NCBI GenBank assembly: GCA_033439685.1
Contig: JAUEDM010000009.1
Coordinates: forward strand, 682,001 to 746,000
Length of the DNA stretch: 64,000 nt
Direction: 5' to 3'
DNA from: Apodospora peruviana
Taxonomy: Eukaryota > Ascomycota > Sordariomycetes > Sordariales > Lasiosphaeriaceae
Positions 35,181 to 47,118 of the stretch are shown here, piece after piece (within the stretch, counting starts at the first letter, position 1; each line of letters starts with the position of its first letter). The notes below the pieces were generated by a model. It was not told the origin of the DNA and searched no databases. It saw nothing but the letters and a program-made list of their open reading frames with translations. The translations under genes and the position numbers were made by a program.

Positions 35181-38100
35181 GCTGGAAAAGGATGCTGGTT
35201 ATGGCAAAAAGATTGGAGACCAAGAAGTTGAAAGAAGAGGAAAAGAGAGAACGAAAATTGGAACCTGAACGGTATAGAGTGATGGGCGAGGTGGAGGTTC
35301 AGAGCCAAGGGATGGAGGGCGGTGCACAGACGGGCAGTTTCGTGCCTTCCCTTCCAAGCTCATCGCGGGTTAATTCCACTCGTCACCCATGTTTCGGATG
35401 ACTCCTCGCCCGTTGCTCCCTGGTGCACCACCATGTTAACCTGAAAGGAAGTTGATTTTTTTTCAGAATCATGGCACAAGTGAGGCGTCGATCCTAGCAA
35501 GATCTTCGGACTTCCCGCACAAGGTCGGTGATGACCAGGTGATTCGTTGTTCATGGCATGGCAGACATAGGGAGGCAGGGCCGGACCGGTGGGATCATAG
35601 ATTTCGATCTGATCGGGCCCTGGATTCCCGGTCCAGGGTAAGAAATTGTTACCGTGGCTTGTGGACCGGACAGTTCAATTCTGCTCATGCCCACCTCGTA
35701 CCTGCAGAACGATCACACTGGGTCTGTGTTGTGGCTCTGTGGGGGTGTGTCCCTTGCCGGGCAGTGTGGACAGCCGATGCTAGCCCAGCAAGCCCGGATA
35801 GAAACTTATCAGGCTCTGCAGGAAGCAACAGCAAGAGGGCTGCTTCTTTCCCACTGAGGGAGGCCGTCACCGACGGTGAAGGAGGTTCGGTGGTCGAGGC
35901 AAGCTTGGCTGTCCGGCCCGTGAACCCGATAGACACCGGTCTGGATCTCCACTGTCCACCTGCCAGTCACAGGCAAGTGCCCCTCCGTGAAGAGATGTAT
36001 AGTTCAGGCAGCAGGACCCCTTGGCGGACAGTCTTTGCCGTCCGATGTCCGCGAGGGAACAAGGATTCTGCACAACGGCTATGCAGGTCAGGCTCTTGAC
36101 TTCTGCCAACACGATGGAGCTGGAGTTCCTATTTAACCCCAGACAAAATATTATCCACCGACGCGCAAAATGCAAAACCAAACCCTGCTCCGCCTCGCCA
36201 TCTGCTCTGCGTATCGCCTACGACAAGGGCTATGATCTTGCTCACGTCGGTCTCTTGTGCTGGGCTCCTATCCCTCCAGTGACAATGGTGCTTCGAGCGA
36301 GGATAAACTGATGGTATTTTATGTCTTGCCTCGTTGACTCATACAAGCGGGGATTCAAAATACTTTGCTCAATTCAATTCCATAACAGACCCGGCCATGA
36401 CCCGATGATGCCAATCATCTTGCCCTACCTTTACCATAAGCTTGCGCGGGTGTTGAGTAAGGCTTCTAGGTGCTCTGCGATCCTGGTGTTCGTTCGACAT
36501 GGTTAAGATTGTTCAGTAATGTTTGAAAACAGAGACTGTGTCCTAGTCTCAGTCGTGCAGATGCGTCATGTCCTTATTCACCTTGTTCTTTGTCGGGACT
36601 CGAAATTTTCATCGGAAGCCAGCAGCGCAGGAACTCGGCAGGTGTTCTGGATTTAAGACAATGAATGTCTTGGCATCCGATATCCACCTCATTTACAAGC
36701 CACGACACTCGACGACAGCGGGGAACTTTATTCACCACCCATTTCCAGGGCCCTCAAAAAAAAATGGCCTCTCTCCGATTGTCTACATATAAAGCAGGGC
36801 AGACTTCTCCTGTCCCTGGAAATTATTTCCCTTTCCTTTCCCTTCCTGCAAAGGAGCGAAACAACAAAGCAAAAGGATCCTGCCTTCTCAAAGTCTCGAC
36901 TTTTGACATCGCTCTCCACTCCTCAGACTCATCCCTTTTCCAAACATTACTTTCCGACCAAACACAACTTACTTCTTCCAGCATCGACAAAAAGCTGAAG
37001 GGCAATGTCCAACCTTCGGGCAAAACTTTTGCTCAATATCGCGGAGCTTTTAGATGTAAACGACATCCTCCGGCTTCAACTCACCTGCGGTGGGTTTTGA
37101 GATATCCTAGAGGCCGACGGGACCGTATTCAAGGCTGCGGGTAGACGTGACAACCGCTCGATGTCCCTCCCACACGCGAGCCTCCAGAATTTCAACTTCC
37201 TCCTGTGGGCAGTGTCCGACAATACGCCCTTCCGCGTGAGGGCTCCCCTTTTACACCACTAGTACTTGCGAGGGATAATCATCACGGTAGACAACTCTTC
37301 GAGCTTGGAATCTTCAGTAGCAAACAAGGCCAGGAAGCCGAGAGCATATTACCTACGTCCAGATATGCTATTAATGCTCAACTTGAGCAAGAGGGAGCGC
37401 CCATGTTCTCCACTTCTACGCCCAGAGAATCCTATGGAATAGGACTTATTATCTCCCTATTTACGCTTACAGAGTCCTGTAGAACGGCGCCCTTGGTCTC
37501 GCGTATTTACCGTCTACCATGGCATAACTACCAACAATAAACTGGAGAGACATGCAGCAATAGGTCCAAGAATGACGAGGACGGAACGATCCAGGGGTCA
37601 TGGCGGAGAAGACAAACAGCATCATAACTCTGCAGCCTGGTATGCTCAGGGACGAGGTTAAACTGTCGTTTATCAGACGTGAGGCATAGGTTGGTCGATG
37701 TGAGTTCACCGACGTGTACCATAAAATGTGTTTACATGAAATAACCTGCGTCGGATTGCCGATAATAAGTGCTTCGCTGATCAAGCCCTTGAACTTCCCA
37801 TAATATCTAGCCTGGCTCCCAGACACAACGCTTTGTGAAGTGAGTCATCAACTCTCTGCGCCACACCGGAAGCGTTCATTGCCAGGTGTTAAAACGCTCT
37901 TAGGAGGCGGCTCAAGAGCAAAATTGTCACCAGAGATTTCCTGGGCATGATTCACATTTGGGGGATTTCCCGGTACCGAAGACAAAGACTCGAACTTTGA
38001 TTAGCCTTGAACAAGTCTTGATAAGTGTTGAGAAGCAGAGTTTCAATGGGACGACAACATTTCGAATTATTACATGTCTTTAAGGCGGAGGTTAACACTA

Positions 38101-38387
38101 TGGAAATGGGTTCCAGGCGCTACTCACGTCATCTCCAAATATCCCAGACGGACGAGACGTGGGCGTGATCTGGGATGTTCGCAGTCAAGGCAGAGTCTGT
38201 GATCGTTGGACTTTATAGGTCATGGCGGGCTCGGGGGGATCACGCAGAGGGAACAGATGATCATCATTCTCTTCGAGGGAGGCCATGCTTGCAGACGACC
38301 CAGTAACTGCCTTGGGCAAACTCACAGATCAAGAAATACCAATACCTATGAAGACATGACAGAAGAGATGGCTGACTGGAATTGATA
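35181..38387. other. 3.2 kb intergenic stretch
   Basis: The 215-codon plus frame at 35452-36099 starts without ATG, is Arg/Ser/Trp/Cys-rich and has no motif, so I do not accept it. Otherwise no supported gene, tRNA or repeat. Confidence 0.45.
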
Positions 38388-38974
38388 TTATTGTACTCGG
38401 ACATGCCCCAATCCGCCCAGCCCCAAGCATATACGAAAGAAAAACGAAACAACCACGTCCATCATCCACCATCCACCAATCACTCTGCCGGTTGTTGGGT
38501 TTGCAACGAGAGATCCCCCCAGGATAAAGAGAACGAGGAGAGTGGCGAGAAATGCAAGAGTCTTGAGAAGTCTCCAAGTCGGTGGCTGTGACGATGAATG
38601 GAGGCGATCGACAAGGCTGGTCAGAGATTAGCATGGGGAAGCATGAGGTTTGGGTGTTGTCATGGTATATACCTTTGTAGTTGATGGAAAGATGCCCAAA
38701 CGTAAATCTCCAAAGCGACCAACTGAATGATCAGGCACAAGTCCGGGCTTGGTGTGCCTATTGGTGAAGTTCTCATCCGCGAACTTCTCACCCGCCGCGA
38801 GGGCAGCTTGTCGACTGGCTGGCTACGACTGGAGGACTTGGCGCCAGGGCAGGCTTGTCGGGGGGTTGTGATGTTGGCCCACTGTTGGAGGCGTAGTGAT
38901 GCTGTCGTCGGTGTCGACGTTCCGTGAGCCGCCGCCCCATCGGGGGGTTGTGATGTTGTTACACCACACTCCAT
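38388..38974 (-). CDS. small multi-helix membrane protein with Ser/Thr/Pro-rich N-terminus
   Basis: Two-exon model: 38974-38673 and 38616-38388, 176 aa, intron 56 bp (GTATAT donor, GCTAATC branch, GACCAG acceptor), joined in phase at QLQ-S-LVDRL. The N-terminal 75 residues are low-complexity with TTSQPPDGAA and NITTP phrases encoded by a short DNA repeat. Three hydrophobic stretches follow: LCLIIQLVALEIYVWASF before the intron, LLKTLAFLATLLVLFILGG after it, and VVVSFFFRICLGLGGLG at the end. The frame is open upstream of the ATG to an acceptor-like site at about 39058, so a 5' exon could extend the N-terminus. No family recognised. The phase-matched join of two hydrophobic exons is the main support. 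Confidence 0.5.
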
Positions 38975-39055
38975 GACGGATTGGTAGCGGCCGGCCGCCC
39001 CGTTGGGGGGTTGTGATGTTGCCGCCTGCCGCCGTAGTTGGCGGGTTGTGATGCG
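38860..39055. repeat. dispersed GGGGGGTTGTGATGTTG repeat
   Basis: Copies at 38860-38876, 38942-38958 and 39005-39021 are identical over 17 bp. Degenerate copies lie at about 38887-38904 and 39040-39055. Spacing is irregular (27-63 bp). Three lie inside the N-terminal exon of the membrane-protein gene and two just upstream. Confidence 0.85.
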
Positions 39056-42000
39056 CCCTGGAGGAAAGAAAAATGATACATGAGCTGTGGGTTTGCATGC
39101 GAGGCGGCTATCATGGAGAAGGGCAATGTAATGTGTGATAGGGAGACAAGAAATGTATCGTTAAAAGAAAATGAGAGACAACGTACCGCACACTCAACCG
39201 GCCCAACACCGCGCAGACCAGCCGCGACTTGAAGAGAAAAAGAGAAGAAAGAAAATTTTGGGGAGAGAGGAGGAAGGGGAGAGTTAAAATAGTGTGGGAG
39301 GCTGCCAGTGGGCACGTGCCTTCCTCCACAGGGTAGTCGACTATGGTGGAAATGACAGGAGCAAGATGTGCATTCTGCTTGGTCCTGTCCACCTGGCAGG
39401 CTGTTCCACCTCAGGAAATTGACCCTGGCCTCGCACGGCTGCCAGGCATCCACGCCAGCCAGTCAGAGACCCGCTATTCAAGCAAACCAGTGAACCTCTA
39501 CGGCCCTTTCCGCCGTTAGTCATGTCCTTGCTCGTCTTGTAAGAGAGATTATCAGTCCCGGCAGTCGTTGGCCGCTTGTAACTGGGTCTAGGCCCCTCGA
39601 TCTGCCTGGCTTGCTGTCCCTCCTTCCCATCTAGACTACATCGGACAGGTGGCCATGCCGCTCTGTCAGATTCTCCCTCGGACCACGGCCTTCCAGGTCA
39701 GCTTAGAGCCATGCCCGGATGACGAAGCACTATCACGCCCTTTCTTCGAGCGATGAGACGTGACCAAGCCCCACAGGAAGGACTGACGCGACTAAACAGG
39801 TGCTTCCTAGGTAAACCAGGTCAACTGATGCCTGCCTACCTGGTCCCTTCTCATGCTTGGCCCGTCCTCAAGATACCGATCAGTGCCTGCCCGGATCTGC
39901 CGGGTTGATCGTGGTGTGGGTACCGAAGACTCCTTCCCACCGTGGCCGTAATTTGCCCTTGAGTGGCTGATGTCCATAGTTTGGACTGAACTTCCCCACT
40001 CGATGGCTCACCGGGAGTTGGTTCCTTCTTCAAGTTGACCGCCATCCCATCAAACTCCCCTCTTCTACATCGTTCGATGTTCGCACGTAAGGCAAAGCAA
40101 TTAGATCGTGACGTGACCTCTCCGTAAAGGTAGCTACCTCCATGTGCCTCCCTCGTCCACATTCACCCTGGCAGCACATACTGAGTCCTTCTTTGGATTT
40201 AGTGTCTTGCACCATCCATCTCATCCAGTTAACACCTACCACCGTGCCGGTAACTCTGGCCCCCGATGGTAGGCGAGACTCCATAACAACCCAGAGAAAC
40301 TGTTTTCAGGGTAATTGACCGCTAAAAGGCAAAAACTATCGCTGTGGACGCACGACGATGGTACTGCGCCTTATACGTGCGGATCTCCTGATTTACGAGA
40401 TAGCTCGTACGCCGACGAGTGTTGAGACGAGAAGAAAGAGATCAGCTGCCCGAAGAACAAGAAGAAAAGGAAGAAGAATAAAACCGGCAACTCTGCCACG
40501 AGAGCTGCAGTAGAAGCTCAAGGTTGGAACCCCGGCGCAAAAATACAAAATTGTCGAGGGTATCGTCACCCCCCAAGCTTATCCCTTGATGGCCAGCCAA
40601 GACTGGCGCGCCGGTGCCAGCCAGCGTGACGAAACAAGCCCGCCCGCTACACGTATACCAGGGGTTGGCAAGTAACTGCACTGAGGTTTGAAATCCCGGC
40701 AAAACCAGTTTTGGTCGACCTGCTGTGTCCAATCCTCGAGGTAATCGTTTGGCAGACGCACGCGGTGCATCACCACTGCTGCCGCTGCGCCTCAAGCTTG
40801 AGCTTGCCCAGGCTCAGACAAAGATTTCTCGTCTTGACCAGTAGTTGGCCCAGACCCGTTTGATCCCTCAAGACAACGGCTGCCTGACGCCCTCGGAGCT
40901 TAGGGCCCAGGGTCAAGGAGTAGACCATTCGGGTTGTCGGCAAGAACTGTCCCATTGCGTCCGTCGGTGATGATGGTGTGGAGTTGTACGACCACTGAGC
41001 TATTCTACCAAAAGATAACAATTAGTAGTCGCACTTTTCGAATGTGCTTTTCAACAAACTCCCCCAGATGAAGCCATTGTAGGCGAGTCTGGACATAGGG
41101 TTGTCCTTAACACAGTTGCGTTCTTCAAGATAAATACAGTCTTTGTCCATGACCCACGTCTCTCCGTGTCCACCGACATGCCTGCCGTCCTTCCTTCGCA
41201 TGCGTGCTGCCGTGTGATCTGCCGTCGTGTGCGTGCGAGTCGTGCGTACGTACCTGCTCCAAGCGCAAACTGTGATGCGGGAGGGTTGCTGTTGTCGGCA
41301 GGCATATGTTGGGTGGTGAGGTTGTGAAGGCTGCCCGCTCGGTGAGTATTTGTATGATATCCTTAACGAAAGTCAGATGCGATGTTGACTGTTTGAAAGT
41401 TAGACCATGATATGTAAAAGTAAGGAGGGAGAGGTGTAGTTTGAGGGACAAAGCACAAGTCGGAGAAGCTAAGATCAGCTTCAATTGCGCACGCCGTCTA
41501 TTGTGCGCGTGGTTACGGGTTATTTCTATTTCTACTATTGTCAGGTAGGTGTGTGTGCCGTAGCCGGTCTGAGTGCGTGTACGTTGCGAACGATCGCATT
41601 ACTACCTCCCCTACGCAAAAAGAATCACCAACGCTTGGGGGGGTTTTCCGTTGCATTAACCGGTACGATGAGAAGATGGTAACTGTCAAACCGCTTCTCA
41701 ATCGTTCCTAGAAAAAAAGAAGGGCATTCCGGCCCGTCGGAGCGATGGTGCTCGGCTGCCGAACAAAATCTCACCGAGGCCGTCGCTGTCGGGAAAGAAG
41801 GGTACGATAAGAAAATCCCCAGCAGTGGGATTATGACGTCGAAGAGATCTTGCGTATGATAAATCCTACGGCGAGGGATCGCTATCTTTTATCGAATTAC
41901 CGAAGTAGGTATGGCAGACGCCGACGGACTTGCCGATGAAGCCGACATCGACGGAGATGTCGTCGAAACTCGATTTGATTGACTCCTCAATACCTGTTAT

Positions 42001-42431
42001 ATCCGACGTCATTCTTTCAACAGGTTTTGAAGTGGACTTGGCTGGTGAACCAACCTGGCCAGGGAATCCAGGGAGCTTTTGACGATGAGAACCTCGCAGC
42101 GCTTAAGGCGCTGCCTTGTGTCAAATTTGAAGACTGGATCTGCTTGGCTCATCAATGCGAGCACTTCCATCATTTAGATTTATCGATGCCGTCCTGAAGG
42201 CCGAGGGCTTGAAACCTTTACCGGATTGGCAAGGAACACTGGAGACCTTGGCCATAGCGGCCACCATGTTGTCCAACAGGAGCCCATGGGGTTCATACTC
42301 CCATGCAGCATGCCGGGTTCGAAGATCCCGGATATCATGCTGTATACCGCGTATTTGGCAATGCCCAAGTTGCTGAATGTTAGCCGTTGTCTTCCGGGCT
42401 CTCTGGCAAGCCAACTATTTTACGCCGACTT
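39056..42431. other. 3.4 kb intergenic stretch
   Basis: Just upstream of the membrane gene there are pyrimidine-rich tracts with acceptor-like sites (about 39058 and 39225, minus), consistent with a spliced leader. Beyond about 39500 nothing is supported. Plus frames at 41979-42606 include LKAEGLKPLPDWQGTLETLA, possibly a relic. Confidence 0.4.
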
Positions 42432-43269
42432 TTTCCACTGGCCAACTGGTCTGCAAAGTCGGTTTACAAACCCGTCATACCATGACAGCCTTTTCCACTT
42501 GCCAACTGGCCCTCAAGCCAACTGGCCGGTATGGCGTAGTATGACGACTTTTTCCAGTGGAAAGTCAACTCCCTTTCCAGACTTGCCGGCAAACCGTAAA
42601 TTATAGGGGTCCCTGGGTAATATTAACCGTTAGTGGCTCCCAACCGTTGATCAGTTGTTGTGAAAGATTCTGTGTCAACGGTTGACGATTTCTCTACGGT
42701 TGATATATCTTTCACGGTTGAAAACCACCTGAACTAGGCCTAGGTTGGCTGGCCACGTTAAAGTTACATAAGTTGTATAAGTCTTTACGTTTTACCGGTA
42801 CGTACTCCTTTAGTTGATGCCTTGAGTAATCACTGTTATACACACCCTATAACCACTAAACATATGCCTTCAACCACTTAGCAATGTGACGGTCGGTGCG
42901 ATTGAGCCTTGATTGAATTGATTGCGACCGTCAACGGTATATAACCCATTATAATTCCGAAGGTTAGCACCTTTGGTATTCTGGCATCCTTTTGCGATTG
43001 AGGGGGATTTGGTGTAATGGTTTGGGTCATTGCACTGGCTTGTCACTAATAGCTTCAAAATGGATGCATGAACTGAGTAGGCCTTACTCTTTTAGTTCAT
43101 GGAAATTTCAACGGTTGAGAAATTCTCAACGGTTGGTAGGGTTGGCCAACGGATACCAAATACCAACGGTTAAAAGAACCCCCCATCTGCCATCAATGTA
43201 CGTAGTATAACGGACCTTTCCATTGATTGGTTGACTTTGTGGGCCAACTGGTCAGTTTTTTTCATAGTA
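42432..43269. repeat. AT-richer block of short palindromic repeats
   Basis: Contains at least eight copies of CAACGGTTG or its half ACGGTTGA (42641, 42675, 42696, 42714, 42931, 43108, 43127, 43164) and four of GCCAACTGG (42441, 42501, 42517, 43243). Also recurrent TTTTCCACT and an 8-bp inverted pair CCGACTTT/AAAGTCGG at about 42425-42462. The two ends (about 42537-42572 and 43230-43269) are loosely inverted, sharing AAAGTCAAC and AGTATGA-type ends. No coding. Probably a decayed non-autonomous transposable element. Confidence 0.5.
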
Positions 43270-43439
43270 TTATCAAATTCGTTGTGTTGTGTTGGCCCCC
43301 TTTCGAGGAACCTACTCTTTTACTTGTAGGTCTGACATTGCTTGACATTGCTTAACATCATATCTGCCAAAAAGAACCTACATATACACGAGTTTTTTCC
43401 TCGAGATATCCAAAACTAAGTCAATGAAAAGCTTCAATA

Positions 43440-43540
43440 ACCTAGTGGCTAAGAAGAGCAAAGAAAATAACCTACTACGAGTAGGTGGCCGGTTCGAACT
43501 TGGCCTCGTCGGCTTGTTTTCTTTTTACTTTTTTTCTAAG
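43440..43540 (+). mobile_element. tRNA-like Pol III head, candidate SINE
   Basis: An A-box match TGGCTAAGAAG (43446-43456) and a B-box-like GGTTCGAAC (43491-43499) at normal spacing. Between them is a perfect 5-bp anticodon-type arm with a 7-nt loop CTACGAG (43470-43486; anticodon would be ACG). A T-arm of GCCGG/TTGGC closes loop TTCGAAC. The D-arm is poor, there are extra bases before the anticodon arm, the variable loop is too short, and no acceptor stem forms, so it is not a functional tRNA. T-runs follow (about 43515-43540). A tRNA-derived SINE head or tRNA pseudogene is the best reading. Confidence 0.5.
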
Positions 43541-43560
43541 GTGTCCGATTCATGTGGAGC

Positions 43561-43602
43561 CTGTCATTCCTTTTGCCTGTCATTCCTTTTGCTTGTCATT
43601 GC
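43561..43602. repeat. CTGTCATTCCTTTTGC tandem repeat
   Basis: Two exact 16-bp units (43561-43576, 43577-43592) and a partial third. Could be the variable tail of the adjacent SINE-like unit. Confidence 0.8.
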
Positions 43603-44415
43603 TTTCTTGCCTTGAAGTCGTCATCGTTTCTTTTCTCGCCCTGTATGGAACGGTGCGGTTCTTGTTATTTTTTGTTTCCGGTAATTGCTTCCATATATAA
43701 AATAATTATCTATTTTGTTAGTAAAACGAAAAAAGGTAACCATGCTGTTTCTGTACATGAATCTTTTTGTTTTAAATACCACTTTCATAACGAGCGAGAA
43801 AACCATCATGAAAGCGGTCAACTTGAATGACAACATGCAGGTGCCCAGTTAAGTGCCATAATTGTTTCCATTGAACTGAATAATTTATAGTCACCCGTGC
43901 TTTTTCCAATTGTCCAAATATGAAGTCTTCGAAGGCTGGAGACTGTGGACGCCAACCCCCTAGTTGATGTTTGCCCAGATGCCAGCTGTCCGCCAGATGA
44001 TTTTTTGGTATCGTCTGCCAAACTCCCACACCAAGTTCCCATATTATCCCCTGAAACCCGGATTGTCCTGTGGGGCGGACCTAAGCCCTAAATAGTTTTT
44101 CTATAGCTGGGATCCCCTCTCCAATTTTGCCGAGTTGAAGTTGGGGTATCCACAGAAACAGTCCGGCATTCGATTTGCGATATAACTATAACAAAACATG
44201 ACAACTTTAGCCGCCAAAATGACCATTCTTTGATAGTCACCTAATGCGCCGCAACAATGATATCGTCATACCACGCGAAGTTGCGGGGATTCCAAGTCTC
44301 CAATCCTGCTCAGATCAACGACCCCGGAGCATTCTCATCCTTCATCTCACCACCTGATAGAAACGGTGCTCGATCAACCAGAGCTTCACGACAGGTTTCA
44401 CCTTGCCTTGGAATC
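43603..44415. other. AT-richer spacer before NAD synthetase
   Basis: No coding seen. The last about 150 bp are the leader of the NAD synthetase gene. An in-frame upstream start at 44257 exists but adds a non-conserved extension. Confidence 0.5.
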
Positions 44416-47118
44416 ATGGGGCGCCTTGTTACCGTGGCGACTTGCTCGCTGAACCAGTGGGCGATGGACTTTGAGGTATTTTGACCCGGGGCCCCGACTT
44501 GTCCTAGTCAACACACAGCTAATCGTGGACTCGACAATCAACAGGGCAACACTTCAAGGATCATCGAATCCATTCACCAGGCCAAGGCTAAGGGTGCCAG
44601 ACTCCGGGTGGGACCGGTAAGACTGACTACCCGCTACGAGCCATGTTGGGAAGCAGGAAACTGAAGCTAATCAACCTCACCAAGTGAGCAGGAGCTGGAA
44701 ATATGCGGGTATACATGCCAGGATCACTTTGGAGAACCCGACCTATACATGCACTGCCTCGAAATGCTGGCGCGCATCCTATCTGACAGGAGCTGCTATG
44801 ACATCCTCCTGGACATCGGTGTCCCTATCCAACACCGAAACGTCTACTATAATTGCCGTGTCATCTGCCTTAATGGCAAAATCTTGTTTATCCGGCCAAA
44901 GATGTGTAAGTTGTGCTGCCCTGTGTTGTTGCAAGAAGTAGTCGCTGACATTATGACCGAACAGTCTTGGCCAACGACGGAAGTGCGTAACTCCATCAAC
45001 CCAGCACAAAGAGACCTGACCTAGGCTGACCTGATCACAGATTACCGCGAGATGCGGTTCTTTACCCCCTGGATGCGTCCGACCGAGCATGAGGAGTACC
45101 ATCTGCCCCTGATCCTGCAGAAGCTACAGGGCTCGACCCATGTGCTCTTCGGAGACTGCGTGATCAGCACCCCGGACACCTGTCTCGGCGCCGAGACCTG
45201 CGAAGAGATGTGGATCCCGGATCCTCCTCATGCCCATATGAGCCTCGACGGAGTTGAGATCATCACAAACTCGAGCGGCTCCCATTTCAGTCTCCAGAAG
45301 CTCGACGTCCGCCTGAAGCTAATCTCCGAGGCCACGCGCAAGTGCGGCGGCATCTATCTCTATGCCAACCAGCAGGGCTGCGACGGGGAGCGCCTCTACT
45401 TCGACGGCTGTGCGCTCATTCTCTGCAACGGGCAGGTCCTTGCCCAGGGCTCACAGTTCTCGCTGAACGACGTTGAGGTTATCACGGCCACCATCGACAT
45501 TGAGGAGGTTCGGGCGTATCGCTCGTCCATTTCTCGCCGCATGCAGGCTGCTATGAGCCCGCGCAAGTATCACAGGATCCAGACCAGCTTTGAACTCAGC
45601 CCGGAGGAATATGACATGGATCTCATGCAGCGCCCGACGCTGCCACGTGAGCCGAGATATCACTCCGTCGAGGAGGAAATTGCGCTATGTGCGGGCTGCT
45701 ACCTCTGGGATTACCTTCGTCGAAGCGGAACAGCTGGCTAGTATGTGAACTTTCTCCTTGAAGATTGTATCTCAAGGAGACACTTGCTGACGTTTTCATC
45801 TTTGTACAGCCTTGTGCCCTTGTCAGGAGGCATCGACTCTTGCGCCACTGGTAAGACTTTCCGCCTCATTTCCATTTCTTCGGGTGTCGATAGCTAACCT
45901 ATTGCCTTCCGCCAGCTGTCATCGTCTACTCCATGTGTCGTCTGGTTATCGACGCCATGAAGGGAGGAAACATGAAAGTGATTGAAGACGTGGCCCGCAT
46001 CGCGCCGGGTATCAAAGTCCCCGAGACAGCCGAAGAACTCTGCAACCGCATTTTCCACACAGTCTACATGGGCATGTCCAAGCAGAGCTCTGTCGACACG
46101 CGCAGGCGCGCAAGGGATCTGTCCGCCGCAATTAACAGCTACCACGTCAATCTCGACATTGACACCGTTTACGAGGCTCAGAAGGGTCTGATCACAAGCA
46201 CCCTCGGCTTTGAGCCCAAGTTCAAAGTCGAGGGCGGCAGTGAGACGGAAAACCTGATGCTGCAGAACATCCAGGCACGCACGAGGATGGTGACTGCGTA
46301 CGAATTTGCCCAGATCTTGCCCACCACTCGTGCGCGTCCGGGCGGAGGAAGTCTGCTGGTCCTCGGCAGTGCCAACGTTGGCGAATGTGAGTCTACTCCT
46401 GTTACCTAATCCTCAGTTGCTGGAGGCATGCTAACCTCTCTACTAGCCCTCCGAGGCTATCTGACTAAATACGACTGCTCCTCCGCCGATATCAACCCCA
46501 TCGGCTCGATCGACAAGGCGGACCTGAAGCGCTTCATTGCCTGGGCTGAGGTCAATTTCGACCTGCCCTGCCTCCACGAGTTCCTGACTGCCATCCCCAC
46601 CGCTGAGCTGGAGCCCCTGACAGAGACATATGTCCAGTCCGACGAAGCCGACATGGGCATGGTAAGCACCCCAATTTTTCACCCCATCAGACACACATCT
46701 AACCCTTGTCTACTCCCAGACCTATGACGAACTCACCACCTTCGGTCGCCTGCGCAAAGTCCACAAGCTCGGCCCGTATGGCATGTTCGCCCGTCTAGTC
46801 CACGACTGGGCCCCCGACCGCGAGCGCGGACCCAACGATCATCAGCCGGTGTACGAGCCGGCCGTTATCGCGATGAAGGTGAAGCACTTCTTCCATCACT
46901 ATGCTATCAACCGCCACAAGATGACCACCCTGACTCCCGCGCTGCACTGCAACGACTACTCGCCGGACGATAACCGGTTCGATCTGCGGCCGTTCCTGTA
47001 CCCCCGCCTCTGGGAGAGCTGGAGCTTCAAGCGGATCGATAGTCATCTTGCTAAGCTAGAGGAGGTCAAGAAGAAGAAGGCGAGGATGATGCAGAGTCAG
47101 GCTGCCAGGACTCCTTAG
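44416..47118 (+). CDS. QNS1: glutamine-dependent NAD(+) synthetase
   Basis: Nine exons: 44416-44475, 44545-44616, 44692-44905, 44965-44982, 45041-45740, 45810-45850, 45916-46386, 46447-46661, 46720-47118; 729 aa, every join in phase. It converts deamido-NAD to NAD using ATP and glutamine, the last step of NAD synthesis. The N-terminal nitrilase-type glutaminase domain has the full triad: Glu45 (GPELE), Lys114 (RPKM) and Cys175 (LGAETCEE). The C-terminal synthetase domain has the ATP-pyrophosphatase loop PLSGGIDSCAT (about 358-368), then GSANVGESLRGYLTKYDCSS and SPDDNRFDLRPFLYP. Length matches yeast Qns1. The fourth exon is only 18 nt. The start MGRLVTVATCSLNQWA matches the family's usual N-terminus. 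No lesion is seen, so the gene should be active. Odd only in position: a housekeeping gene beside repeats. Confidence 0.97.

Noticed and set aside
35452..36099. 215-codon plus frame
   Set aside because: No ATG start, composition rich in Arg, Trp, Ser and Cys, no splice or promoter context.
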